Assembly (NCBI GenBank): GCA_023159155.1
Contig: JAJNNX010000055.1
Span: forward strand, 310,001 to 374,000
Length of the DNA: 64,000 nt
DNA from: Ustulina deusta
Lineage: Eukaryota > Ascomycota > Sordariomycetes > Xylariales > Xylariaceae
Direction of reading: 5' to 3'
Part shown: positions 37,096 through 48,148 of the stretch, piece by piece
Numbering within the stretch: position 1 is the stretch's first letter
Layout of the letters: every line of letters starts with the position of its first letter
The notes under the pieces: generated by a model
Database searches by the model: none
Seen by the model: the letters and a program-made list of their open reading frames with translations, nothing else
Told to the model about the DNA's origin: nothing
Made by a program: the position numbers and the translations under genes

Positions 37096-38494
37096 ATGAA
37101 GAACTCACGATACAGATCAATTGCTGTTTTCTTACTACTCGGCGCACTTCCAATAAGGACCGAAGGCAACTGCATAGCAACAAAGTACTGCCTCGCCAAT
37201 CCGCCGCATGTCTTGCAGCATCATGCCCAACTCCAGTGCCTGCCACCGATTGACGAGAGTATTGGGTCTCGGCCGGTGGACTGGTCACCTTGGACGCACG
37301 AACCTAATTGCGTCAAGGCGGAGAAGGAGCCAAGTTTGAAGTACTGTGTGTACAGCAACTCGCGGCATGGTTATCACGGGATCAGCATCATCACGAAGCC
37401 CAAGACGGCAGCAGACAGTGCTAATATGCTAAATGAAGAGTTCCCCGGTGGTCATAGTATCAACAACACTACGCTAAGTTACGCAATTGTTGACATTCCT
37501 TTCAAAGGGAAAGGTGTGGTGGCCACACGAAAAATCTCCCGCGCTGAAGCTTTCATGTCGGATTGGGCGAGTGTGTTGCTCGACTTATCGTTTCCCAAGG
37601 CGATGCAGCAGCAGGTTGGACATCAGTTCCTCCACTTGGCAGCTGAACAGCTTTCTGATCCGGACAAGGTCCTCGGGCTCGGCCGATCGAGCGCCCAGGC
37701 AATCGATATTATGGAGGACGTACTCGGCACCAACTCTTTCTCGTATACGTTAGGCGGAGATCCACATATGGCGTTGTACCCAGAAGTCGCAGTGAGTTCA
37801 TACTAGCCTAGAGGAATACGATGGCTAGCATACTCACAGGGAAATCCAGAGAATCAACCATGCCTGTAAACCAAAGTGAGTCTTCGACCATTGTGTTCAA
37901 CGTGGTAGAAGAGAATCTAACATTGGTAACGCAGCGCGTTTGTGCGATTTAGCCCAACTAGCTTCGATGTCAAAGTCGTCGCCTTCCGGGATATTGAGAT
38001 GGGAGAAGAAATCACCATTAGCTGTGCGGAACACCGGCCTCTACGACGTTCGGCGATGACATCTGCTAATTCAACAACCCATAGATATCCCCATGAATTA
38101 TCCGAGAGAGAAAAGACGGCGTGACCTCGGGCGTTGGGGGTTTGAGTGTAAGTGTAGTCTTTGCACAGCGTCGAAGACGGAAATTGCAGCATCAGACTAC
38201 CGACGAGGGAAAATAGCGTCGCTGCAAGAGGAGAGTATTAGAGCTATTGGCGAGTTGGACGGCACGACCGCGGTGCGTGCGGCATATGAGATTCTTGCGC
38301 TCGTAGAAGCCGAGGATATTCCTACCATGGTGGCTTCACAGTACGAGATCTTGGCTAGACTCTTCTGGAAAGCAGGCGACACTGAGACCGCCATGAAATA
38401 TGCTCAGCAGTCACTTGATACTCTCATCGACCTAGGATATATTGATTATCGTGCGGATGATCTCCTGCTGCTGCTGAAAGACTTTGCTGCCTGA
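37096..38494 (+). CDS. SET-domain protein with N-terminal signal peptide
   Basis: This is a lysine-methyltransferase-fold protein of the fungal SET5/SMYD-like group. There are four exons: 37096-37791, 37850-37875 (a 26-nt micro-exon), 37935-38023 and 38085-38494, giving 406 aa. Residues 1-24 look like a signal peptide (hydrophobic AVFLLLGALPI), unusual for a chromatin-type enzyme. The split SET domain starts near VDIPFKGKGVVATRKI (about 135-150). Its catalytic core is assembled by splicing: RINHACKPN (about 233-241, mostly the micro-exon), then EEITISY (Y271 across intron 3). A post-SET zinc cluster, WGFECKCSLC (C292, C294, C297), follows, and the C-terminus is a TPR-like helical region. Each intron choice is forced by restoring a known SET motif. 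Whether the protein is truly secreted is an inference. Confidence 0.88.
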
Positions 38495-38899
38495 GGTATT
38501 CTAGGGTAGTGCACTACGTAGGCAAACGGTATTTTGGTGTGGTGGTTGGTTTGTTAGGGGGGTTATAGCATTGGGCTCATATGCTATTATTTGTTTAGAC
38601 TGAACGAACACGTCCTGTAACTGGTGCGTGTTGTATCGGAGAGGTTGGCTGTCGATAGTTAGTCGCTGTGGAGGCAGCCGAAAGCGCCACCATCCTGTTC
38701 GTGGATTAATTCTGTAAAATCGCCTGTCATGCACGAAGGTTAGGTAACCTTGATGATCTCCACGACGGCTTTCCCTGTCGACCCCGCATCGCATAATCTT
38801 CCATGACTATCATGTTAGAATATAAGGGACTTCAAGGGACATAACTAGTTGTACCAGTACGTCTGAACCTGGAAGAACCTGTGCCATGCGATTAACAAA
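38495..38899. other. Short intergenic stretch
   Basis: This is the 3' flank of the SET gene and the promoter of the EGF/propeller gene. A short ORF on the - strand has no features. Nothing else is seen. Confidence 0.5.
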
Positions 38900-40033
38900 A
38901 TGCAGAGACGCGGTCTGATCCGGTCGCTTGCCTCACTGGCTTTTCTTAATACGCTTTCCCGAGGCTGCTCCACAGACGAGGACTGTAGTCTTAATGGGAT
39001 ATGCTCGCAGGCCAAACAAACATGTATCTGCGATGCGGGTTGGCGGACTGAAGACTGTGGCGAGCTGGATCTATACCCAGCTGTCAGATGGTCCGGGTAC
39101 AACCACACCAATGCAACGGGGCCAGACTTCTACAAAGAAGGTGCTGGGAACTCGTCGTGGGGAGGTCACATCATCCAAGACCCGTCGGACAAGAAACTCT
39201 TCCACCTCATCACATCTCAGATTGCACACGGCTGTGGACTTGCAGGGTGGAGACCGTTCAGCACCATCATCAGGGCCGAGTCAAAGACAGGGCCCAGGGG
39301 GCCCTACACGTTCGCGCAGACACTGTTCGGGACATTCCACCATAACCCGACGACCATCTACAGCCCAGCAGATGGCAAGTACCTGCTATACTGTATCGGC
39401 CGGGACATCGACACGCCCAACGCTTGTGAGTCGCAGAAGTTCAATAACACCATCTCGGTCTCCAGCTCGACGGATCTCAAGCACTGGGGACCGCTAGAGG
39501 CACAATTAGAGAACGTCACAAATCCTGCACCCTGGCCGCTCTGGTCGATGAGGAACCAGACCCAAGCGATGCTGCTAGCGGTCGAGAAGAACAACATCTA
39601 CACAGCTCAGAACTTCAGCGGGCCATATCATGTTGCGGTCGAGCCGCATAACACGGATCCGAGCGAAGACCCGTTCCTCTGGCAGGACAAGCGGGGACAT
39701 TGGCACTTCCTGGTCCATTACCTCGTCGACATCGACCTGGGTCTCAAGGGCCCGCGAGTGGGCGCACATGCGCACGCGAGGCACTGGCAGGGGCCGTGGA
39801 CGTTCAACAACAAGACGCTGGCGTACAACACGACGGTCGAGTTCACTGATGGCACGAGTATGACATATTATCGCCGAGAGCGTCCCAAGCTCCATTTCAG
39901 CGACGACGGCAACCTGACCCCCCTGTACTTGATCAACGGCGTTCAGGAGTTCAACCAGTCTGGTAGTTATACGCTGATTCAGCCGATCGGACCCGGAGCC
40001 AGAGAATACGAGGAGAAGCTTGGGTTTGTCTGA
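38900..40033 (+). CDS. Secreted EGF-like plus five-bladed beta-propeller (GH43-like) protein
   Basis: The intronless ORF is 377 aa. Residues 1-20 act as a signal peptide or anchor. Next comes a six-cysteine EGF-like module (C23, C29, C35, C42, C44, C53; ending CDAGWRTEDC). The remainder resembles a glycoside hydrolase family 43/62/32-superfamily five-bladed propeller: an opening WGGHIIQDP strand, the repeat-like strands HHNPTTIYSPADGKYLLY and DPFLWQDKRGHWHFLVHYL, and RERPKLHFSDDGNLTPLYLING near the end. Many N-glycosylation sequons (NHT, NAT, NSS, NNT, NVT, NQT, NFS, NKT, NTT, NQS) fit an extracellular protein. The substrate is unknown, and I cannot confirm the full set of GH43 catalytic acids. 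It is co-oriented with the SET gene 405 bp upstream. Confidence 0.85.
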   Translation: MQRRGLIRSLASLAFLNTLSRGCSTDEDCSLNGICSQAKQTCICDAGWRTEDCGELDLYPAVRWSGYNHTNATGPDFYKEGAGNSSWGGHIIQDPSDKKLFHLITSQIAHGCGLAGWRPFSTIIRAESKTGPRGPYTFAQTLFGTFHHNPTTIYSPADGKYLLYCIGRDIDTPNACESQKFNNTISVSSSTDLKHWGPLEAQLENVTNPAPWPLWSMRNQTQAMLLAVEKNNIYTAQNFSGPYHVAVEPHNTDPSEDPFLWQDKRGHWHFLVHYLVDIDLGLKGPRVGAHAHARHWQGPWTFNNKTLAYNTTVEFTDGTSMTYYRRERPKLHFSDDGNLTPLYLINGVQEFNQSGSYTLIQPIGPGAREYEEKLGFV

Positions 40034-40069
40034 GAGAGAGAGAGAGAGAGAGAGAGAAAGAAAGAAAGA
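40033..40069 (+). repeat. GA / GAAA microsatellite
   Basis: About 14 GA units followed by three GAAA-type units begin within the stop codon of the EGF/propeller gene, so the 3' UTR is probably length-variable. Confidence 0.85.
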
Positions 40070-40992
40070 CGACGGCTCAAACAGCTCACATGTGCCTAAT
40101 AGGTATCTCAAGCGAAGAGAATGGAAGAGAATGGCGTGACTACCTAGGTAGATATAGATATGCGTACATATGCGCATGAATCGGTGCGATGTAGATACCT
40201 AGGTATAAGTGATTACACGCAGGGATGTGGAATTGGAGGACGTGCACTAGGTACCAGGTAGCGTAGCCAGTGTCGCAGAGCAGTGCGCCCAACATATAAT
40301 GGATATGTAGGTACTTACAAGATGGGTTTAAACCTAGCACCAGTTTTCTCCCTCTCCCTCTCTCTCTTCTTTTTAACTTTTCAATTTTATGAAGAAAAGA
40401 AAAAGCTATATATAGTCATTAGCTATTAGAGTATTTGACTGCACCATCGTAGCAAAGCTAAAATTCCTGGATACCTTCTTGCCCCTGTACGTACTCCCAG
40501 AAGACCCCCCTGGCGTGCTACGGCAAGCTACCCTACTCGCAGATCTATACTTAGTAGATGGTAGGTACGCTAGCATTAGTGTAGGAACCTTCCAATACAA
40601 TGTAGGTAGTTTAGGTACCTATCTGACAGACGCGCTTTCTTGGGATGTAGCTTTGTTCTTATTCTTTGTGTACTGTGTGTATTTACAATATATTTCGGCT
40701 CAACCTCCCCATTCTGGTGGTTCAGCTGGTCAGAAGCTGGCGTTGATCCGGACTTAAACCCACTGGTTGGTACTGTGCTGTGATTAGAATCCTCATATCA
40801 CATCTGCAGAATCCAGGAAGGCCATGTATAATACATTGTATTTTGCGACAGTCCTCTTCACTCTGCCCAACGTCAACGTCGATTCCGCTACACCACACTA
40901 CACGCACACCAGCTAACTTGCCAAGACCCCGGCTTCACGGCCTTCAGCTGGCTATCCGGATGCCTACATACAGGAGCGGGTAGATTGAGAAA
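40034..40992. other. Intergenic stretch with GA microsatellite
   Basis: It begins with a (GA)n/(GAAA)n microsatellite (about 40033-40069) directly after the stop codon, then TACCTAGGTA words at 40141-40150 and 40195-40204. The right end is the SulP promoter. No gene is supported. Confidence 0.6.
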
Positions 40993-43597
40993 ATGCCAGC
41001 ACCACCGCCGCCTGCGAGTGGCTCGCAGCCACCATCACGACCACGACGAAGAACGACCCAACCACCGTCACAGCCACATCACCACTCCCCCTCGACGCCG
41101 AGCGGCCTTCGCCAAAGCCGCACCGCCTCCGACTCTTGGTCCAACCACCCAGATCACGTCGACGACAACGCCAACAGCGACAGCAGCGACGAGAGCGTCC
41201 CTGCCGAACCTCACCAACAACAAGACACTCTTCCACTGCTTGGCAGCGAAGACTCGAGTGCTGCTCCCCGGCCGAGCCGCCCAACCGAGACGCCGTCGCT
41301 GCTTCACGACGAAACCACTTCTCTCCTCCCCCGTGGACGGGCTCACGATGGTCCTTGCAACCACGGCACCTTCTCTCCACGGGCCACCAGCCCTCCCTTG
41401 CGAGAGTTCCAGGCCGAGTCGGAGAGAACATCGTTGCTGGGCTCTGACGGCTCTGCCACCCTGGGCGAGACCCCGCCGCCGCCGCCCGCCGGGCGATGGA
41501 GACGGACCTTTTCCAAGATGGTGAAGAGCAAGAAGATGGCAACGTCGAGTGCCTTGGCCCAGCAACACGGCGTAGACTACTCGTGGTCCATGTTCCTCTC
41601 CTACTATGTCCCGTGTCTGACGTGGATGCGCCAGTACAAATGGTCGTGGCTCACGGGCGACCTCACCGCCGCCATCGCCATGGCTTCCATGTATCTGCCA
41701 ATGGCCCTCTCCTACGCCGAGAATCTCGCACATGTCGCTCCCATCAGCGGGCTGTACGCCTTCGTCTTCAACCCCCTGGTTTACGCACTTCTGGGCAGCT
41801 GCCCCCAGATGGTCGTTGGACCCGAGGCCGCCGGCTCTCTGCTCGTCGGCTCCATAATCAAGAGCAACGTCGATGTCGGACAAGGCGGCGAAGATGATGC
41901 CGTTTTACACGCCAAGATCGCAGGTGTCGCCGTCGGCTTAGCCGGTGCCTCCGTCTTCATCATGGGACTGGGCCGATTTGGATTCGTCGACAACGTCTTG
42001 AGCCGCCCGTTCCTCCGTGGCTTCATCTCGTCCATCGGCTTCGTCATTCTCATCGATCAGCTGACGCCAGTTCTCGGCTTGAACAAGGTGGCCACCGATG
42101 TGCCCAGCGTGCCTCACCGCAGCACTGTCGACAAGCTTGTGTTTGTCTTCACCCATCTGGGGCAGTGGCATAAGCTTTCGGGCATCATTGGCATCGTGAG
42201 CTTTGTCGTCATCATGGTGCTTCGGTAAGAGTCCCCAGCCGCCTTGCCGGTCCAGCCAATATTGACCAATACATGTGCCGCTAGTGAGATCAAGCGTAGG
42301 ATACAACCCCGGTACCCTGGTGTGGCATACTTCCCGGACCGTCTCCTCGTCGTCGTGCTCTCCGCTGCCTTGGCTTACTTTCTCGGCTGGGAAGGCAAGG
42401 GTGTCGAGGTTCTCGGCAAGGTCGAAGCCCCATCAGGCCATCTCTTCACTTTTCGTAATCCTTTCCAGCTATCCCACCTATCTCACATTCGGGAAGCCTT
42501 GGGAACTTCCTTTCTAATTGGGATGCTCGGCTTCTTCGAATCCTCGGTTGCTGCCAAGAGCCTAGGCGACACTGATGTCATCGAAGGGATGCAGCTCAGT
42601 CCAAATCGTGAGTTGATTGCTTTAGGGGCCGCAAACATGATCGGTGCCTGCTTCATGTCTCTACCTGGGTTTGGGGGCTACGGTCGGAGCAAGGTAAACA
42701 AATCGACAGGCGGGAAAACTCCCATGAGCTCAATATTCGTCAGTATCATCACCGTCATCTGTATCCTGTTCCTTTTGCCGTGGTTTTACTATCTTCCTGT
42801 AAGTCTACATGTGCTACTCAAAGCCTAGCCCTAAGTCTATCTTGCGGCACGACTAACTGGCGGTTCAGAAACCCGTCCTCTCTGCGCTGATCATGGTAGT
42901 TGCCTATTCCCTCATCGAGGAAATCCCAGAAGACTTGGTCTTCTTTGTGCGAATCAAGGGTTGGAAGGAGTTGTCCCTCATAGCTGTGATAGTCCTCGTT
43001 ACTATGTTCTTCTCACTCAACCTGGGCATTGCTATCGGCATAGGCCTGTCGCTGCTAGAAGTCGTGCGTCATGCTACCCGCCCTCGTATTCAGATTCTTG
43101 GTCGCGTCCCAAATAGTGACCGCTTCGCAAACGCCGAAGAACACCCCGAGCAAGTCGAGTTCATTGAAGGGTGTTTGATTGTGAAAATCCCCGAGCCCCT
43201 GACATTCACCAATACGGGTGATTTGAAAGGCAGGCTACGCCGGATAGAACGCTATGGTACCAATATGGCGCACCCGGCACTGCCGCGTTTGCGCCCCCAC
43301 GACAGCAATCGAAATGTCATTTTCGACATCCATGGGGTGACATCGATGGATGGCTCTGGTACACAGGTGCTGGAGGAGATCGTGCGTAAGTACCGACAAC
43401 AGGGCGTCAGGGTCTTCTTCAGCCGTGCACCCGGTCACGATCACAAAGTGTGGAAATTGCTCGAACGAAGTGGCATTGTTGCACTTGTTGGAGGCGAGCA
43501 TCTGTTCGTTGATGACATTCAGGATGCCTTGCGTATGGCTGAGTCCGAAGCCCCTGGAGGGTACGAGGCTGACCATGAAGCACCATCGCCCGCCTAG
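40993..43597 (+). CDS. SulP-family anion transporter with STAS domain, probably vacuolar
   Basis: This is an SLC26/SulP transporter for sulfate or another anion. There are three exons: 40993-42224, 42285-42798 and 42869-43597, giving 824 aa, with introns of 60 and 70 nt. The first 190 or so residues are hydrophilic and disordered (Pro/Ser-rich). The SulP core then follows (LTGDLTAAIAMASMYLPMALSYAENLA... GLYAFVFNPLVYALLGSCPQMVVGPEAAGSLL), the typical re-entrant architecture of 12-14 spans. The C-terminal third holds a STAS domain: the strand EFIEGCLIVKIPEPLTFTN, a loop insertion, then VIFDIHGVTSMDGSG with the conserved Asp-x-Ser-Gly. The N-terminal tail carries four [DE]-x3-L-L dileucine motifs (residues 78-83, 99-104, 107-112, 144-149), pointing to AP-3-type vacuolar sorting. 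Yeast YGR125W-like proteins are the closest comparison I can offer. Confidence 0.92.
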
Positions 43598-45054
43598 GTC
43601 AATTCCAAGCATATCACACCCCAATAGCGCCTATCGAACTTGTCATCCAGAAACCATTAACAAAAAGCGATGAGAGCATGAGATAGAACATAGATGACGA
43701 AAGTTGACAGAAGACGAGATGTAATATATAATATATAGCTCAATACCATCCACGATGCATTCTTCTTATAAGCCAAGTTGACACTTGTTGCGTTATCCGC
43801 CTACCTATAAGTAGTATCGTCGCCATGGTGCTAGCCTCCATCTCAACTACAGCTCACAATTTAACGGAATACACACACAACGACCAATCAGTCTACAGAA
43901 ATGGCCTGGGTTTCAACTCGACGCTCTCTTGGGGCACCCAGCCAAACTTAACTTAGCAAGCCACGAGACTACGATAGGCAGGCGAATTGCGTTGACTCCG
44001 TAGAGGCTGCCGGCTAGACCGTCTTACCCTATACTTCTCAGCTTGGTATTCTTAGGTCAGGGATACTGTACGGACTGGATGGTTTGGACTGGAATTTGGA
44101 GGCAGAGTCTCTTACCAGAACAAGTCCTAATCATTATTTTATTTCCTTTTCTTCTTCATTTTCCTCGAGACAAGTAGCACGGTAAATCCTGGGGAAATTA
44201 TAACAGGCGTCGAGAGGTAAGTGCTGAGCATCAGGAAAGTGATATTCGTCAGTTTCCTCTTGACTGCACCTGTGATGCCTCGGAAGGCTTTCCTTGGAAG
44301 GGTGCCCCTCCCATCGGATCCGGTGTCAAGATGTGTCGCTCCAGCGATTCGGGTTTGGTACGTCTTTTGCCTCCGATGGTTTAGGCCAAGGCTAGGTGGT
44401 ACATGTTAACATACCAAGGTAAGACGCTGCCGTGGCATAGCCACTGCTAGTGCAGCTTCGGCGTTCCACTGCGGGGTTCGGACTGTATCGTCTTGAGTCT
44501 CTGACGGTTGGTTGGCTGCGGCCGGATGCGCCGGGGATCGGAATATGTGTCGTTTGTTTGTTCTACTTGCCCCTTGATGGGGGGTGATCCTACGACAACG
44601 TGGCTATGTCGCTGGGCGGTGGTACCCCTTGACGTCGCTTGCGATTTGGGGATACAGAGTGTAGGAATCGGAAAACGCTTAATAATTTGTGGGAAATGAA
44701 ACCGTGAGACTAAAGTATGTACATGTAAGGAGGGCGGTGTTCCGCAAAGTATTGCTATTATATGTCTTCGATCTCGGCAAGGAATGCAAGTTTGTGAGGA
44801 TCTGGGCTTCCGTTTTGTTGGAAACACTGTTGCCAAGTTCGCTGTAAAAGGGGGCTGTGCAGGCAACAATATCGAATGAAGTTTGGGGAGATGGCAAGCA
44901 AGGATGAATGGCGAAGAAAGTTTCCCTATGGATTGGCTACCATATCGGTAATCTGATAAAGACCTTTGCCGTGATTTGCTGATGCACATACCTGAGATAT
45001 CACCTCAATAAACATTCTAATACTTCATCGTCTTCTCAACGAGACATTACATTC

Positions 45055-45082
45055 ACGCACACGCGCGCACACACACACAGAG
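45055..45082 (+). repeat. CA/CG dinucleotide microsatellite
   Basis: An alternating purine-pyrimidine run (ACGCACACGCGCGCACACACACAC type) that could adopt Z-DNA. It lies in gene-free DNA. Confidence 0.75.
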
Positions 45083-46962
45083 ATATACATATAACATGTA
45101 TACGCACCACCCTCTCTACAAAGCCAGTATTGTAGCCCCCTCCAACTAGAGAGGGGAATGGTGAGAAAGACAGCATTTAATACATAAAATTAATTAGAAC
45201 GTAGTCAAGTCGGACGCTTGACCTGTCTGCAGCTACTATGGACTTGCCGTGACAACGGGGGTTGTTATGAGCGCTGAGCAGTCTATCCAATATATATTGA
45301 CTTCTTTAAGTCACCTATATCTGGTGTGTTATAGAGCTATGCCTTCTAGACTTGAACAACCGGCTCTCACCCTGAAATATGCTGAGCTATTTAATCGCAA
45401 TTACCTACCTAGGTAGCTCCTCATAGGGGATATCGCCCAACCAAACATCGGGTGATTGTCTCGTCGTAATAGACAATAGCCCGAGTGAAGAATAAGCTCA
45501 TCATCTAGCAAGCTTTAATGTAGGCACATATTTGTGGCTACATTTATAAATATGGTCCAGTAAGGCATAAGTAGGGAATACAGGAATGTTGTAAACCATA
45601 TAATTAGAATACACCCTTCGTGAGGATGTTACGAGTGAGACTACTCTTGCCTGTTAAACTCGCATTGACTATCACAACTCTAGTTCGTTTTTGCTCGACG
45701 CTCATACTCCAGTGCTTACAAATTAAATTGGTTAAAACGCAACCACAAGGATCATTGTGTCAGGGTCCCACTGCAGAAGTGAAGAGAGAGTGTACTGTAG
45801 ATGTATGTCGCTCCTCGAGAATCTCAGAATTAATATTCAACGGATGGTCTCTACTAACAATATACAGACCGCTCACTTTGGTCCACAGAAAGCAGTGTCA
45901 TGACGCAAATGACGGGAACACCATGGGCTAAATGGACAGAGAGTAAAGCATCTGTGGGCCAAATTGGGAAATAGAGTTCATGGCATTCGTCCTAACCATA
46001 CATAGCCACCCCTAGCGCCGGCGAAACATGTAGTCTCCTTGATATTATTGGCGGCTATTTCTTCATTGTTCCACTGCGAAACAAAGATATGCGCATGTGT
46101 TGCTTGGCTGTTGGCTTGGAAGATATCGCTGGACGGTTTCTTCCACCGCGAAGAGCGGTCACGAAAGCTGTCGCCTCCCTCTCTCCCCAACACGACACAG
46201 GAGATTGGGAAGATAACAGCACATGCCAGCGGAAATACCATGGATTTGAATTTGACTGCCAGCTGCGTTATCAACCCACAAAGCACCAAGGGGACTGGAT
46301 ACGCACCAGGGCGAAGCAAATTTGAATCGGCTGCGCCAACTATATCAGTGCCTACTATATGCGTTGACGATAGATGCGTATGTAGATGCTCAGCCGAGCC
46401 CAAATACGTCAACAGTATAGCATATTTGAGATATCACGATGGCATGCCCAAATACGAACAACTACCACCTAGACTCACTCATACTGTTGTGTTGAGGGAG
46501 ACAGTCGGCATTTAGATAGCTCAGGGAGGATCTCTTGCATCGACGGATAGCCTAGCAACTAGATTGTTCGAATGCCAATAGTACATGAAGCATCAAACTT
46601 GAGGATGCAAGCTGCATTACAGTCCAAGACAATGTAAAGTCTAAGTAATGTACTCTACAGTAGACTGTTTATAGTTAGTGCTCGGTATGGGCATTATACG
46701 GTACATTTTTGCATGGGAGGATCAAGATCAATGTCGTTGTGGAAATTCTGGGCCACTTTGGTGGATAAACGAGACGGACGGGTGATTGGACCGAGAAAGG
46801 CGCCCGAGACCAACTGAGTAAAGTGCGGCTAGCGGGCGGATGTGATTGGGTCGCCGCCATTTTACACAGCCTCAATCCAAGCCCGAACCAAGGATCAGCA
46901 GGGATTTTCTATGTCACCGTCATTCGAGAGGGCTCCAAAATAGGAGAGGGGTATGCTTTGGT

Positions 46963-47019
46963 TTTGTTTTTCTTCTCCTTCTTCTTCTTCTTCTTTTTCC
47001 TGTTCTTCCTCTTCTTTAT
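46963..47019 (+). repeat. CTT/TTC pyrimidine-rich tract
   Basis: A long pyrimidine run built from TTC and CTT units with a few interruptions, in gene-free DNA. It lies in an ORF only by chance. Confidence 0.7.
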
Positions 47020-48148
47020 GATCAAACTGAGACGAACAAGAAGTAAGAGAACCATTTATGTAGGCGTAATGTGGAAGGCAGTAGTATTTCTGTAAGCCAG
47101 GCGCGGAAGACGAGATGAAGATGGATTTCAGTTGGAACTATGATTCGATCTGACTGGGATGCCCCGGCAGCAGGAGTAATAATTACCAATTCCAGGTTGG
47201 CGCAAATGCCCAAAAGAGCAGGGAGCCAACGGCCTCCGATAGAATTGCCTCCTGGCACACATACAAACGCACTTTATATGGAAGCCAGTCAGTTTTGCAC
47301 AGCCTCACACACGTCACTTTTTCGCGCCGGAGCCGAGGCTTTTCCCTTTCATTCGGATTTGCCTGGCAACCATGAACTGCGCCTGGGCATACCGCAGGCA
47401 ACCAGCACAACCTGAAGGCCTGTTCTTGCGAGGCGAGGTGGCTGACGCGCATCGCTCACTGACTCTCGATGGACTGCTGCACTGTCTGTCCCTGCTCTTC
47501 CGACCCGCGCGCTCATCTTTGTCCCAGCATCTGGTATTTACCAGAACTCTTTACCCCCACCAACGCAGGACCCTGCACAGGCAAATCTGGAGAGATCTAC
47601 TGCCGACTAAACAAGTCAGCACAAAGGCTCCACCATCCAGTCTAAGCTGCCCGCTATAGGGTACATATCCACGCCCGGGAAGAGGAGCCTATGGTGCCAG
47701 ACGAAGCTAGCACTTGATATCTCGATCGGAGCCTGAGTCTCCTCATTTGCACTCGCCACTTGGCCTTGGTTAGTGAGACGTCCCAAGCTCTACGCAGCCC
47801 GAACACCAAGAACCCAAGACAGGTCCGGCACACTTTCTAGCACCACTAGCATATCTCCCAAGACTCTGACCGACGCATCTACCTTACCTCTCTCACATCA
47901 ACGTCCGGGTATTAAAGTGTAATTTTCCCAGCTTACTACATCAGCATTCCGCCGCATGCCGAGGCAGAAACTCAGACACAGCCGGAGAATCTCTTCACCC
48001 CTACATATGATCTCGCATCGCTCACTGGGAGGTTATACTTGGAATACCAGAACAAGTCCTAGCCCTGGTTGATAGCCAGCACTTTACAACGGAAACACCC
48101 CTCTCATCATACATATATCAAGCGACAAAGTTCAAGAGGCTGTTGAAT

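Larger units (their letters stand above)
43598..48148. other. Gene-poor stretch of about 4.6 kb
   Basis: The longest ORFs (180 codons at 44447-44989 on -, 158 codons at 46039-46515 on +) have no signal peptide, membrane span pattern or domain that I can recognise, and their composition looks non-coding. The stretch contains a CA/CG dinucleotide repeat (about 45055-45082) and a CTT/TTC-rich pyrimidine run (about 46963-47019). The right end is the PMC1 promoter and 5' UTR. Confidence 0.5.

Noticed and set aside
44447..44989. 180-codon ORF on the - strand
   Set aside because: No domain, signal peptide or membrane pattern, no splice-supported extension, and the residue mix (high Ser, Thr, Pro, His, Arg) resembles non-coding DNA.
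46039..46515. 158-codon ORF on the + strand
   Set aside because: It overlaps an equally long antisense ORF, and neither has recognisable features.
48135..48141. GAGGCTG resembling a calcineurin/Crz1 response element before PMC1
   Set aside because: It lies only about 8-14 bases before the ATG, within the leader, and is a single 7-mer; not convincing as a promoter element.
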